Source: Clitoria ternatea (taxonomy: Eukaryota > Streptophyta > Magnoliopsida > Fabales > Fabaceae). Taken from it: a stretch of DNA of 64,000 nt. A model generated the notes under the pieces. The model did no database searches. It was given only the letters and a program-made list of their open reading frames with translations, and was not told the origin of the DNA. Each line of letters opens with the position of its first letter. Position 1 is the stretch's first letter. The DNA is taken from assembly GCA_037962975.1 (NCBI GenBank), contig CM075674.1, positions 36,346,501 through 36,410,500 on the forward strand, written 5' to 3'. The position numbers and the translations under genes are program-made. Positions 47,060-58,960 of this stretch are shown piece by piece.

Positions 47060-50000
47060 ATGGCTGAAACGGATAATGAGACCGAGAACTTAAGGAATGA
47101 AGTCAACTATTTAAGGGAGCAGATAACTGAATTGACCAAACTTCTAGAAAAAAGGGTCACAGAAGAGGGCCCATCCACAAACAACGAGCGTCAACCAACT
47201 TCTCCGTCTACCAATGGTATCGGAAACCTGGGCAAAGCTGCTGAACCCCGCACCATGCAACCACCATTTTTTGGCATGCCATATGGATGCATGCCTCCTC
47301 AAACCTTCACTGATCAGGATGGTAACCTCATACCCTTTCCGTTGTATGGTTTACCTCCTGGTTATGTTCCTCCTGTAATCTTGGGTCCACAAGATGGGAA
47401 CGCAATACCCCCGTCAAACCCACAGGTTTAGAATCAAGTCCCGAGTCCACAGACCTCTGAGCTTTGAAACACTCAGTCACCCGTAATTCAGGAAACTACA
47501 CCTATTCCGAACCCACAAGGAGAGGCACGGTCAAATCTGGCATATCAAGCACAACAATTCCCTCACCTCCAATCACAACGTAATTATCCTTATGGGTATA
47601 TGATGCATCGCCCTGTCGTCATGCAAACCACCAATCATGCCATTGCAAATACTGAGCCTAAGGGAAAGATGGAGATTCTCGAAGAACGCCTTCGCGTTAT
47701 GGAAGGTGTGGGAGGTTTCGGCCCAACAGACGCATCTGAACTTTGCCTGGTTCCAGATGTGGTGATACCCCACAAATTTAAAATGCCTGAGTTTGACAAA
47801 TATCAGGGTATGTCTTGTCCTCGGAATCATCTGACCATGTACTGTCGGAAGATGGCTTCCCATGCCCTCGATGATAAACTACTCATTCACTGTTTCCAAG
47901 ATAGTTTGGCAGGAGCTGCCCTGACTTGGTACATGCATCTAGAACGTGCTCGCATACATTGCTGGAGAGACCTAGCTGATGCCTTCTTGAAACAATACAA
48001 ATACAACCTAGACATGGCACCAGACAGGATGCAGTTACAAAATATGACTAAGAAAGATAATGAGTCTTTTAAAGAGTATGCCCAGCGTTGGCGAGAAGTG
48101 GCTGCACAAGTGGACCCCCCGCTGCTAGAGAAGGAGGTTGTGGCAATGTTCATCGATACACTCCAAGCTCCTTTTTATGACAGAATGATTGGGAGTGTAT
48201 CATCAAATTTCTCTGACATTGTTACCATTGGAGAAAGAGTGGAAAGTGGGGTAAGGACAGGGAAAATTGCCCAAATTGCATCAGGGGAACCTTCCATGAA
48301 AAAACACGTGCAAACTGGAAAAAGAAAGGAAGGTGGGGCTAATGCTGTCACCTATGACTTAAGGAACTTTCCTCAAAGACCGCACCACCCTACATTTCTC
48401 CCCCAGAATGACCCCTATAAGTCCACGTTATACCCTCAAGTAGCTACTACTGCCAATAACCATTCTCAGCCTTCCAATCAACCACCTCGTTATCAGTTAC
48501 CCATACCACCACACAATCATCCTCACATGCCAGTACTACCACCGCAACAATGGACTCGACCACCAAACCCTAATCAAAATCAGAGAAGGATAAACGATGG
48601 TCGCAATCATGTTCAGTTCGACCCAATCCCTATGAGTTACACTGAACTGTTACCGCACCTTATCCAAAAATCCCTTGTGGTGCCTTGTCCTTCCACAATT
48701 CTTGGACCACCTTATCCCAAAGGATATGATCCCAATGCTCAATGTGACTATCATGCTGGGGCACCAGGGCACTCAACAGAAAACTGTTTGGCTTTGAAAC
48801 GTAAAGTGCAAGAATTAATTAAAGCCAAGTGGCTTAATTTTCGGGAAGGAAATCCGAATGTGGCTACAAATCCCTTGCCTAATCATGAAGATTCTGGGGT
48901 TAATGTCATTGAAGAAACAGAAGAATATGTGAAAAATGTCTGTGACATCAAAACGCCATTGAAAGAAATTCATGGTCATTTAATTAAGGCAGGATTGCTA
49001 GAGGCGTCTTGGGACCTTAGTTTTCATGAAACCCTTCAAAGGTTGATGGATAGTCGTTTCGTACAAATCTATAAGCGCCATACCAATGGCGTAAATATGA
49101 TCCAAGGGCAATCGAAGGTTCCAGCTCCTGTACCGTTAGTGATTTACTACACCAAGAGCTCTGCACCAACTAATACTCCAACGCCTCAAACAGTAACTAT
49201 TGAAGCACCTACTCCTTTTTCATTCAAGGACTCTCACGCTGTGCCATGGAAATATGATATGAATGTAATTTCCAAAAGCTCTAAAGTAGATGGACCATCC
49301 TCCTCTGATGTAATAAATATATCTGGAATAGGAGGAGTTACCCGAAGCGGCAGAATTTTTACTCTGCCAGAGTTAAGAAAAGACCCTAGGTCCGCTATCA
49401 GAAACACTAATAGTGGAAAAGCTAAAGTTGATGAAAAAGAGACTGAGGAGGTTAAAAGTACTGTATCTGATGAAGAAGCCCACGAATTTCTAAAATTCAT
49501 TCGTCAAAGTGAATACCAAGTGGTAAACCAGTTGAATCGTACACCTGCAAAAATTTCTCTTTTGTCATTATTGCTTAATTCAGAACCTCATAGGAAAACA
49601 CTTATGAAAGTTTTGAATGAAGCCCATGTTACCCGTGACATTTCTGTTAACAAATTCCAAGGGATAGTGGGGCACATTGTCGCTGATAACTATCTAACTT
49701 TCACCGATGATGAGATACCAGCAGAGGGAATGGGGCACAACAAAGCCCTCCACATCTCAGTCAAATGCCAAGACTATATTCTGGCGAAAGTGCTCGTGGA
49801 TAATGGGTCATCTCTTAATGTTATGCCCAAATCTACGCTTGCCAAATTACCTTTTGACGGGACCCATATGAAACCCAGTACCATGATAGTGCGAGCCTTT
49901 GATGGGACTCGAAGAGAGGTAATGGGGGAAATTGAGATTCCTATCCAAGTAGGCCCGTGTACTTTTGCAGTTCTTTTTCAAGTCATGGATATCGTACCAG

Positions 50001-50670
50001 CGTATAGTTGTTTATTGGGTCGGCCGTGGATCCATTCTGCTGGAGTGGTCCCATCCACATTACATCAAAAGCTGAAGTTCATCATAGGTAATAAGCTAGT
50101 AATTGTTTCAGGAGAGGAAGATTTCTTGGTTAGCAAACCTTCATCCACTCCTTACATCGAAGCAACGGAAGAAGCTCTTGAGACATCCTTTCAAGCACTA
50201 GAAATCACCAATGCTTCTTACATAGGGGAAAGAGCGTCAATGATGAAAGCTCATATGTCAAATGCATCCTTGATGATAGCGAAAATGATGTTGCGAAATG
50301 GGTATCAACTCGGGAAAGGTTTGGGGCATGGACTAAAAGGAAAATTTGAAGTGGTACAATTACTAGAAAATAAGGGCGGATTTGGCTTGGGATACAGACC
50401 CTCTGAAGCCGATAAAAAGAGGGTTATAGAGGAGAAGAAGGAGAGAAGGAAAGCTCGCCTGGAAGGCCGTGAACCTCACATCAAAAGAATCCCTATCTGT
50501 GACCTTTATCAGAGTTTTCAAAGTGCAGGCCTAATATATCCAGATCAAGTGGCTGCTATTGAGGACGACTTTTATGATGATGCAAGCTTTATGCGCCTCT
50601 ATTCACCGGGCACAGAACTTTGTAACTGGGAGGCCATTGAACTCCCCACGAGTTTAATTTTTGATTCAAA
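47060..50670 (+). pseudogene. Ogre gag-protease, copy 1
   Basis: Starts at ATG 47060 with a coiled coil (NLRNEVNYLREQITELTKLL) and a Pro-rich linker. Stops TAG (47429-47431) and TGA (47465-47467) interrupt it, after which the same frame is open for 1,024 codons from the internal Met at 47600. Counted from that Met, the gag domain lies at about 80-200 (SLAGAALTWYMHL, DLADAFLKQYKYN). A zinc-like motif CDYHAGAPGHSTENC (C-x2-H-x5-H-x4-C) is near 381, the protease motif LVDNGSSLN near 732, and a G-patch-like segment (GYQLGKGLGHGLKG) near 900. The protease has DNG in place of the common DSG, which is usual in this clade. The coding part ends at a splice donor at 50671. Confidence 0.88.
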
Positions 50671-50887
50671 GTAATTTGTAATTGCCTTAATAACTTAATT
50701 TCCCCATTGCTATGCCCAAGGCTTTGGGGTTTACTTTTACAATAAGGGCAGAACAAGTTTTGTCATGTTTTGAAATTTCCATTAATAAATGCATATTTGA
50801 ATTTTAATATCTCTTTCTTTACATCTTTCTCAAATTCCCTTTCCCTTTTCCCTCATTCAAGTATTTTTGTTATTCACCTAAATGCAG
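50671..50887 (+). other. Intron between protease and RT (Ogre intron)
   Basis: Starts GTAATTTG and ends AAATGCAG, with a long pyrimidine-rich stretch before the acceptor (about 50810-50880). Unspliced RNA hits a stop at 50672-50674. Splicing out 217 bp joins a 2-base partial codon to its third base, and the frame then runs open into the RT frame (Met at 51012). An intron at this place is a known property of Ogre elements and separates gag-protease from pol output. Confidence 0.85.
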
Positions 50888-53800
50888 ACCTAAAAAAGAT
50901 TCAATCGAAAGCAGTAAGATCGCGACCCCGTTTCAGGATTCTGAGTATCCAGTTGATTACGCTGACGGGGATAGTGAGGAAGATTATGGTCTCTCGCCCG
51001 AATTAACTAGAATGTTGGAACAAGAGGCCAGAGAAATTCAACCCTATCAGGAAGCAATTGAGGTCATCAATTTGGGGAATGAAGAAGATAAAAAAGAGGT
51101 TAAAATTAGCACCTCCTTGAGCCAAGAACAACGGGAAGAACTGATTAAGTTATTGATAGAGTTTCGAGATATCTTTGCTTGGTCCTACCAAGATATGCCG
51201 GGTTTAGATAACAACATCGTGGAACATAAACTACCCTTAAAGCCTGAATGTCTCCCGGTTAAGCAGAAATTACGCCGAATGAAGCCAGAGATGCTCTTAA
51301 AGATCAAGGATGAAGTAAAGAAGCAATTCGATGCCGGATTTCTAGCTGTTGCAAAATACCCTCAATGGGTGGCCAATATTGTCCCCGTCCCAAAGAAAGA
51401 CGGAAAAGTGCGGATGTGTGTGGATTATCGAGACCTGAATAGAGCCAGTCCCAAGGATGATTTTCCCTTGCCACAGATTAATGTCCTAGTCGATAATACG
51501 GCTCAGAATTCCATCTTCTCATTCATGGATGGTTTCTCTGGGTATAACCAAATTAAAATGGCACCTGAGGACATGGAGAAAACCACCTTTGTCACCCTGT
51601 GGGGAACCTTTTGCTACAAAGTGATGTCCTTTGGTTTAAAAAATGCTGGGGCAACTTATCAGAGAGCAATGGTGACCCTGTTTCATGACATGATGCATAA
51701 AGAGATAGAAGTCTATGTAGATGACATCATTGCTAAATCCCGAAGTGAGGAGGGGCACATTCGTGACTTAAGAAAGCTTTTTGAGCGACTGAGAAAGTTT
51801 AGACTCAAGCTAAATCCGGCTAAGTGCACTTTTGGTGCAAGATCTGGCAAATTGCTAGGATTTGTGGTGAGTAAAAAAGGAATAGAATTTGATCCTGATA
51901 AAGTCAAAGCAATTCTTGAAATGCCTCCACCCAGTACAGAAAAGGAGGTCCGGGGATTCTTAGGAAGGTTAAATTATATCGCTCGATTCATTTCGCAACT
52001 AACGGCAACTTGCGAGCCTATTTTTCAAGCTACTCCGCAAGAATCAACCAGGACAATGGAACGAAGATTGTCAACTAGCCTTTGACAAAATAAAACAATA
52101 CTTACAGGAACCACCTATCCTGATACCTCCGACCCCTAAGAGGCCTCTCATTCTTTACTTGACGGTGTTGGATAAATCCATGGGCTGTGTACTAGGGCAG
52201 CATGATGAGACAGGAAAAAAGGAGCATGCTATTTATTATTTAAGCAAGAGGTTCACAGAATGCGAGTCAAAATATTCCACGTTAGAGCGTACTTGTTGTG
52301 CATTGGCATGGGCCGCTCGACGTTTAAGACAATACATGTTGTTTCATACTACTTGGCTTGTATCCAAAATGGATCCAGTCAAATACATCTTTGAAAAACC
52401 CGCCTTGACTGGAAGGATTGCTCGTTGGCAAGTTCTGTTGACTGAATATGACATAATATATGTCACCCAGAAAGCCATAAAAGGAAGTGCTCTAGCAGAT
52501 TATTTGGCGCACCAACCTGTGCATGACTATCAACCCTTACAATCTGAGTTTCCTGATGAGGACATCATGACCTTGATTAATGAAGAGGAAACCCAGGGAA
52601 ACAAATGGATTTTAAGATTTGACGGAGCATCTAATGCACTGGGGCATAGAATAGGGGCAGTTCTGATTTCTCCAGATAAAAAGATTATCCCTATTTGTGC
52701 CAGGTTATGCTTTGACTGCACCAATAACATCGCTGAATATGAAGCATGCGCTATGGGGATCCAAGTAGCTTTAGATACGAAAGTAAGGTTGCTGGAAGTT
52801 TATGGGGATTCTGCATTGGTTATTCATCAATTAAAAGATGAGTGGGAGACTAGGGATACCAAGTTAATTCCTTATTATACTCACATCAAAGAATTAATCA
52901 AGGGGTTTGACAAGATCTCTTTTCACCATATTCCTCGTGATGATAATCAAATAGCCGATGCTTTGGCAACCCTGGCATCGATGTTCAGAATAAGCAATGA
53001 TAGTGACATGCCCCTCATTGAGGTAGGCAACCATGGCCAACCTACGTACTGCCACTCAATAGATGAGGAGACAGATGGGAAGCCTTGGTATCATGATATC
53101 AAAAACTACATCAAAGGTCGGGAGTACCCTCAGGAAGCTACAGAAAATGACAAAAGAACCCTACGACGACTTTCTATGGGTTTCTTTTTAAATGGCGATG
53201 TACTTTACAAAAGGAATCATGACTCCGTACTTCTTCGATGTGTAGATGTGAATGAGGCAAAAGGGATCATGGTTGATATTCACGAAGGATCCTTCGGAAC
53301 TCATGCCAATGGCCATGCCATGGCAAGAAAGATCCTAAGAGCTGGGTATTACTGGACAACTATGGAACCTGACTGTTTTGAATACGTTCGGAAATGCCAT
53401 AAATGTCAAACTTACGCTGACCGAATTCATGCACCCCCCTCATCCCTAAATGTTTTATCAGCTCCATGGCCCTTCTCGATGTGGGGTATGGACGTCATTG
53501 GGCCCATCGAGCCAAAAGCCTCAAATGGCCATCGCTTTATCTTGGTCGCTATCGACTATTTCACTAAATGGGTCGAGGCAGCGTCCTATGCCAATGTGAC
53601 GAAAAATGTTGTGGTTAAATTTGTCAAAAAGGAGCTAATATGTCGATATGGCTTGCCAAGTCAGATCATTACTGACAACGGCACAAACCTAAATAACAAA
53701 ATGATGAAGGAGTTGTGTGAGAATTTCAAAATCCATCATCATAACTCCTCCCCGTACCGGCCAAAGATGAATGGAGCAGTTGAAGCAGCAAATAAAAACA

Positions 53801-54333
53801 TCAAGAAGATAGTACAGAAAATGGTTGTGACCTACAAAGATTGGAGTGAGATGCTCCCTTTTGCTTTACATGGGTATCGCACTTCGGTTCGAACTTCGAC
53901 AGGGGCAACCCCGTTCTCTTTGGTATATGGCATGGAAGCAGTCATACCTATTGAAGTCGAAATCCCATCTTTAAGGGTAATCATGGAGGCCAAATTAGAA
54001 GAAGCTGAGTGGGTTCAGGTTCGACATGACCAACTGAACCTAATAGATGGGAAGAGGTTAACTGCCTTATCTCACGGACGGTTATATCAGAAGCGTATGA
54101 AAAAGGCTTATGAAAAGAAGGTACGACCTCGGCAATTTCAAGAAGGGGATCTAGTTCTCAAGAAAATTCTGCCAATCCACAAGGATCACAGAGGAAAATG
54201 GACACCTAATTACGAGGGACCGTATGTGGTAAAAAGAGCTTTTTCTGGTGGAGCTTTGGTATTGATCAACATGGATGGAGATGACCTACCGATGCCTATA
54301 AAGGCAGACGCAGTCAAAAGATACTTTGCCTAA
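50888..54333 (+). pseudogene. Ogre pol: RT, dual RNase H, integrase, copy 1
   Basis: The RT core is at 51350-52000 (VRMCVDYRDLNRASPKDDFP, FMDGFSGYNQIKMA, catalytic YVDDIIAKS near 51715, LGFVVSKKG). The RT-linked RNase H is at about 52080-52480. A second, archaeal-type RNase H at about 52605-52980 keeps its four acidic residues (RFDGAS, NNIAEYEAC, YGDSALV, DNQIADALA). Integrase follows: zinc (HEGSFGTH, CHKCQ), core DDE (GMDVIGP, ITDNGTNLN, NGAVEAANK), ending at TAA 54331-54333. A T5 run at 52021-52025 has one base too many for the frame: the pre-run frame runs out at 52085 while the RNase H frame starts right after the run. Apart from this, no stop interrupts the domains. Confidence 0.92.
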
Positions 54334-54425
54334 AAAAAAAAAACAAAAAAAAAAACAAAAAAAAAAACAAAAAAACAAAAAAAAACAAAAAAAAACACAA
54401 AAAACAAAAAAACAAAAAATAAATA
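54334..54425. repeat. A/C homopolymer-like tract after pol
   Basis: About 90 bp of A runs broken by single C residues. Its minus strand gives a Phe/Cys-rich frame that is not a gene. Confidence 0.9.
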
Positions 54426-54440
54426 AATGAATCATGCTCG

Positions 54441-54519
54441 CTAGGCTGAAAACCCGAAAGGGCGGCCTAGGCAAAAATTAGAACGACTTGGTGAGTCGAA
54501 AACCTGAATGGGCGACTCA
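54441..54519 (+). other. Two tandem hairpins with the same loop
   Basis: Hairpin 1: stem CTAGGCTG (54441-54448) pairs with CGGCCTAG (54463-54470), with loop AAAACCCGAAAGGG. Hairpin 2, 51 bp on: stem TGAGTCG (54492-54498) pairs with CGACTCA (54513-54519), with loop AAAACCTGAATGGG. Both are followed by GGCAAAAATTA. The stems differ almost completely yet stay complementary. Inside loop 1, CCC-GAAA-GGG could form a small GNRA hairpin. The function is unknown. The rest of 54520-55109 shows nothing gene-like. Confidence 0.7.
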
Positions 54520-55109
54520 GGCAAAAATTAAGGTCAAGATTTTGGCAAAGTAACTGAATATCCCCCATCCAAGCAGAGCAAAACTAAACTGAGGAACAAG
54601 GGCAAGGACCATAATTGAATTACTTTCTCAGAAGCAAGATCGAAGGATAAGCTTGTAGTCGTGATACAGGATCAAGATTCTTACTGTTCTCAGGAATTCA
54701 CTGGAAGATCTGCAAACCCCATTACATCCCCTATCACTAAACTCTTTACCTACGTTTGTTTCTTTTTGCATCTAATTTCCCTTTGTCTTTTCCGGTACTT
54801 GATCAACCCACATAAATAAATGTACCACCTTTTTCAATACGCATTTATACATGAGTTTCATTAATATGACAAAACGTGTGTTTTAACGAAATAAAACAAG
54901 GCAATGACAATTATTTTCATAAAAAAGAAAATCGTGGGAGTGAGAGGCTCCTGTTATTTGATAGCACCTCAGACAAGCATCACGAGGACTGCGCTAAATA
55001 CATGCTCAAGAGAGAAAATCACCTTGTTCATCCATTCCACCCATGAGTATAAACCTAGAATCTATAAAGATCGCAGTTCTAAAGGTTTCTCCCCGGATTT
55101 CAAACTTCA

Positions 55110-56960
55110 TTTTAAGAGCCAAACATGACATCATTTTACTTTTCGGTTGCCAAGCGGGGCACCATTTCAATTACCGAGCGGGGCATCGTTTTATTTTCCT
55201 AGAGCTGAACATGGCATCTCTTAAACTTACAGACGCCGAGCGGGGCAATCTTTTAATTTCCAGTCACCGAGCATGGCATCATTTAAATTTTCAGTCGCCG
55301 AGCGGGGCACCATTTTACTTTTCAATTGCCAAGCGGGGCACCATTTCAATTGCCGAGCAGGGCATCATTTTACTTTCTTGTCGCCGAACATGGCATCAAT
55401 TAAATTTTCAGTCGCCAAGCGGGGCACCATTTTACTTTTCAATTGCCAAGCGGGGCACCATTTCAATTGCCGAGCAGGGCATCATTTTACTTTCTTGTCG
55501 TCGAACATGGCATCAATTAAATTTTCAGTCGCCAAGCGGGGCACCATTTTACTTTTCAATTGCCAAGCGGGGCACCATTTCAATTGCCGAGCAGGGCATC
55601 ATTTTACTTTCTTGTCGCCGAACATGGCATCAATTAAATTTTCAGTCGCCGAGCGGGGCACCATTTCAATTGCCGAGCAGGGCATCATTTTACTTTCTTG
55701 TCGCCGAACATGGCATCAATTAAATTTTCAGTCGCCAAGCGGGGCACCATTTTACTTTTCAATTGCCAAGCGGGGCACCATTTCAATTGCCGAGCAGGGC
55801 ATCATTTTACTTTCTTGTCGCCGAACATGGCATCAATTAAATTTTCAGTCGCCAAGCGGGGCACCATTTTACTTTTCAATTGCCAAGCGGGGCACCATTT
55901 CAATTGCCGAGCAGGGCATCATTTTACTTTCTTGTCGCCGAACATGGCATCAATTAAATTTTCAGTCGCCGAGCGGGGCACCATTTTACTTTTCAGTTGC
56001 CAAGCGGGGCACCATTTTTGCCGAGCGGGGCATCATTTTACTTTCTTGTCGCCAAACATGGCATCATTTAAATTTTTAGTCGCCGAGCGGGGCACCATTT
56101 TACTTTTCAGTTGCCAATCAGGGCACCATTTCAATTGCCAAGCAGGGCATCATTTTATTTTCCTAGAGCCGAACATGGCATCTTTTAAATTTCTAGTCGC
56201 CGAGCAGGGCACTCTTTTAATTTCTAGTTACCGAACAGGGCATCATTTTTACTTTCCCGGAGCCGAACATGGCGTCTTTTAAACTTACAGTCGTCGAGCG
56301 GGGCACTCTTTTAATTACCAGTAGCCAAGAAGGGAACCATTTTACTTTCCTTTCGCCAAACATGGCACCATTTTACTTTCCAATCGTCGAACGAGGCACA
56401 ATTTTACTTCCCAGTAGCCGAGCGGGGCACCATTTTACTTTTCAGTCGCCAAGCGGGGCACCATTTTACTTTTCAATTGCCAAGCGGGGCACCATTTCAA
56501 TTGTCGAGCAAACTTCATTTTTATTTTCCTATAGCCGAACATGGCGTCTTTTAAACTTACAGTCGCCGAGCGGGGCACTCTTTTAATTACCAGTAGCCAA
56601 GAAGGGAACCATTTTACTTTCCTTTCGCCAAACATGGCACCATTTTACTTTCCAATCGTCGAACGAGGCACAATTTTACTTCCCAGTAGCCGAGCGGGGC
56701 ACCATTTTACTTTTCAGTCGCCAAGCGGGGCACCATTTTACTTTTCAATTGCCAAGCGGGGCACCATTTCAATTGTCGAGCAAACTTCATTTTTATTTTC
56801 CTATAGCCGAACATGGCATCTTTTAAACTTACAGTCGCCGAGCGGGGCACTCTTTTAGTTTCCAGTCGCCGAGCATGGCATAATCTAAATTTTCAATCAC
56901 CGAGTAAGGCACCATTTTAATTTCTTCGTCATCAAACACGACATTCTTTAAAACTGGCAC
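55110..56960. repeat. 3' repeat array of the Ogre-like element
   Basis: The basic unit is about 31 bp: GCCGAGCGGGGCACCATTTT then ACTTTTCAGT. Four variants join into a 117-bp higher-order unit, with copies starting at 55386, 55503, 55620, 55706 (one monomer missing before it), 55823 and 55940. Further on, about 272 bp is duplicated (56269-56540 and 56541-56812). All three plus frames stay partly open because of the repeat, but the predicted peptides are repeat products. Such 3' arrays are known in Ogre elements and can seed satellite DNA. Confidence 0.92.
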
Positions 56961-57014
56961 CCTTGACAAAATTGTTCCGCTCAGTCTTTACTTATCCATT
57001 ACTTTAACACAGTA

Positions 57015-57038
57015 AGGGAAAAGTAAAGAGGGGCAAGC
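57015..57038 (+). promoter_or_regulatory. Ogre polypurine tract
   Basis: GGGAAAAGTAAAGAGGGGCA followed by AGC lies directly before LTR 2, as needed for plus-strand DNA priming. Confidence 0.85.
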
Positions 57039-58960
57039 TGTTGCTACCCAATTTTGTCCGGGTCCATTTAAAATAAAAAATAAAAAAAAATAATACCAAA
57101 AAATAAAAGAATTCTTTTTAGAAAAAAAGTGAACCTATGGGCTCGTTTGAATTTCAAATTATTGATCCGGGCTTTGAACCTCTAAAACTTAGAAAATTTT
57201 AAAATTCAAAAAGGGAGGAAGAAATTTTAAAATTTGAAATTGATAAAAAGGGTCAGATTTTATGATAAGAGATAAAAGTGGTGACAAGATTTTAGAAAAC
57301 GAGATAAAGTTTTTTTAAGATAAAGCTATTATGAGATGAGATAAGGCTTTTCTTTTAAAAATATATATTATATAGTGGAAATAGTTTTTCTTAAAGATAA
57401 GGATAAGTTTTAATATATATATTATGAAAATGCTAGGATTCACGCGCAGCTAAGGTTCAGGGGCCTGATTTTAAATTATATACATATATATTTATATAAA
57501 GAAAGAAACAAAATTAGTTATAAAAGATAATAATTTATATATTAAAAAGAGGAAAAAAGGCAAGGCCAACAGGTATATATATATACTATACACGCTGAAA
57601 AGAGGGGGAGGGGAAAAAGGCAAGGCCAACAGTATATATATGCTATACATTAACGCTGGAAGAAAAAAAAAGAAGGAGAGGGAGGCTAGACAATTACTCC
57701 ACACAAGGCACAGCAAAAAAATTCAATTGGCAGACATAGCCAATTCACGTACAGTTGCGTGAAAGAGGAAGTGCATAAAATCAGTAAGGTACATTTCCTT
57801 TTCAATTTGTTTTTTTTGATTATATGTAATCCTAGCCTCTTAGAGAATTAAAAAATCCTTTCCTCTTTAGGAATATTCTAATAATCAGTAAGACATAGCA
57901 CCTGTTAATGTTTGTTACTTACCGAGTTTAGAGTATTTTATTTGTAAAATAGAGAAACAAAATTCATATTGGTATGTGCCTAAAATTAAAATCTTTATGC
58001 TAGGGTTGGTTTAGACAAGACGTCCCGTTAACCTATACTTAATTACCAGAGTATAAAGTATCGTTAGTAATACCAATAGGTAACAAAAATTGATTCAAGT
58101 TAGAAACCAATTTGGATGAGACGCCCTGTTGGCCTAAGTTTTCAAATAAAAAAAGTCTCTAATTATCTCAAAATTAATTTCAAACCATAAGAAATATTTT
58201 TCTAACAAATCCAGTATCTTTATAGATTCTTTGGACGAGACGTCCTATTAATCTAGGTCCCTAGCCAAGCTTTTCATTCTTAAAAGAATTTTAAGGTTCT
58301 TTCAAAAATATAATAATAAAAAAACTCCAGGTTTCTTTTTTTCAAAAAATAATACACCACTTAAAGTCAATTTGGACGAGACGTCCTACTGATTAATATT
58401 TTTTAAATCTCGACGTTTTCCAATCTACTTCGAATTTTCTAAAATAACACAAAGAACTACGTAACCCTGATTTCCCCTAACGCTTGGGGAATACGTAGGA
58501 GCGGGAACAATTATTCCTGTCGGGCCCAAATTTAAAAAACATATATATCTTTTTTTTACTAGTAAAAATAAAATCATCATGCTTTTTAACGATAACTCGA
58601 TTAATTTGGACGAGACGTCCTGTTAATCATAAAGCTTATAATTTTAAAAAAAATCATTAAATCAACAACAAATCCATGAGGCATCTCTAAGAGGTTTAAA
58701 TTATAAATTAGTAGGATTATTCAAACTTAAACGATTTAGGGTAACCGTTTAAAACGGACAGTGTGGGGTGCTAATACCTTCCTCACCTGTAATTAGACTC
58801 CCGAACCTAAAATCTTAATTTAGGACTAGTACCTTCACATTAGGTTTTTCTGATATTTTACCTTAAAAATATTAGTGGCGACTCCACGGTTTCCGGAGGA
58901 AACTCGGGAAACTAATTTTCTTTTTACGGTCGGCCTCCCGCCGCGATCCAGGTTGCGACA
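57039..58960 (+). repeat. Ogre-like LTR 2, shared by both copies
   Basis: 1,922 bp. It serves as 3' LTR of copy 1 and 5' LTR of copy 2. Against LTR 1 I counted eight substitutions and one 1-bp indel, all in the first 1,521 bp (last at 58559 against 43489), and none in the last 401 bp. Confidence 0.93.

Larger units (their letters stand above)
41968..58960 (+). mobile_element. Ogre-like (Tat clade) Ty3/gypsy element, copy 1
   Basis: LTR 1 (41968-43890) and LTR 2 (57039-58960) enclose leader, ORF1, gag-protease, an intron, RT with dual RNase H and integrase, a hairpin pair and a large repeat array: 16,993 bp in total. Very large size, an extra ORF before gag, a tRNA-Arg-type primer site, an intron between protease and RT and 3' tandem repeats are the published hallmarks of Ogre elements. 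The right-hand target duplication is not in the window because a second internal region follows LTR 2 directly. GTTAT (41963-41967) would be the left copy. Confidence 0.93.

Noticed and set aside
54286..54474. Phe/Cys-rich minus-strand frame
   Set aside because: Encoded by the A/C tract after pol.
55043..56858. Long repeat-encoded frames of up to 268 codons
   Set aside because: Two or more frames stay open at once across the 31-bp repeats; no start context or domain is seen.
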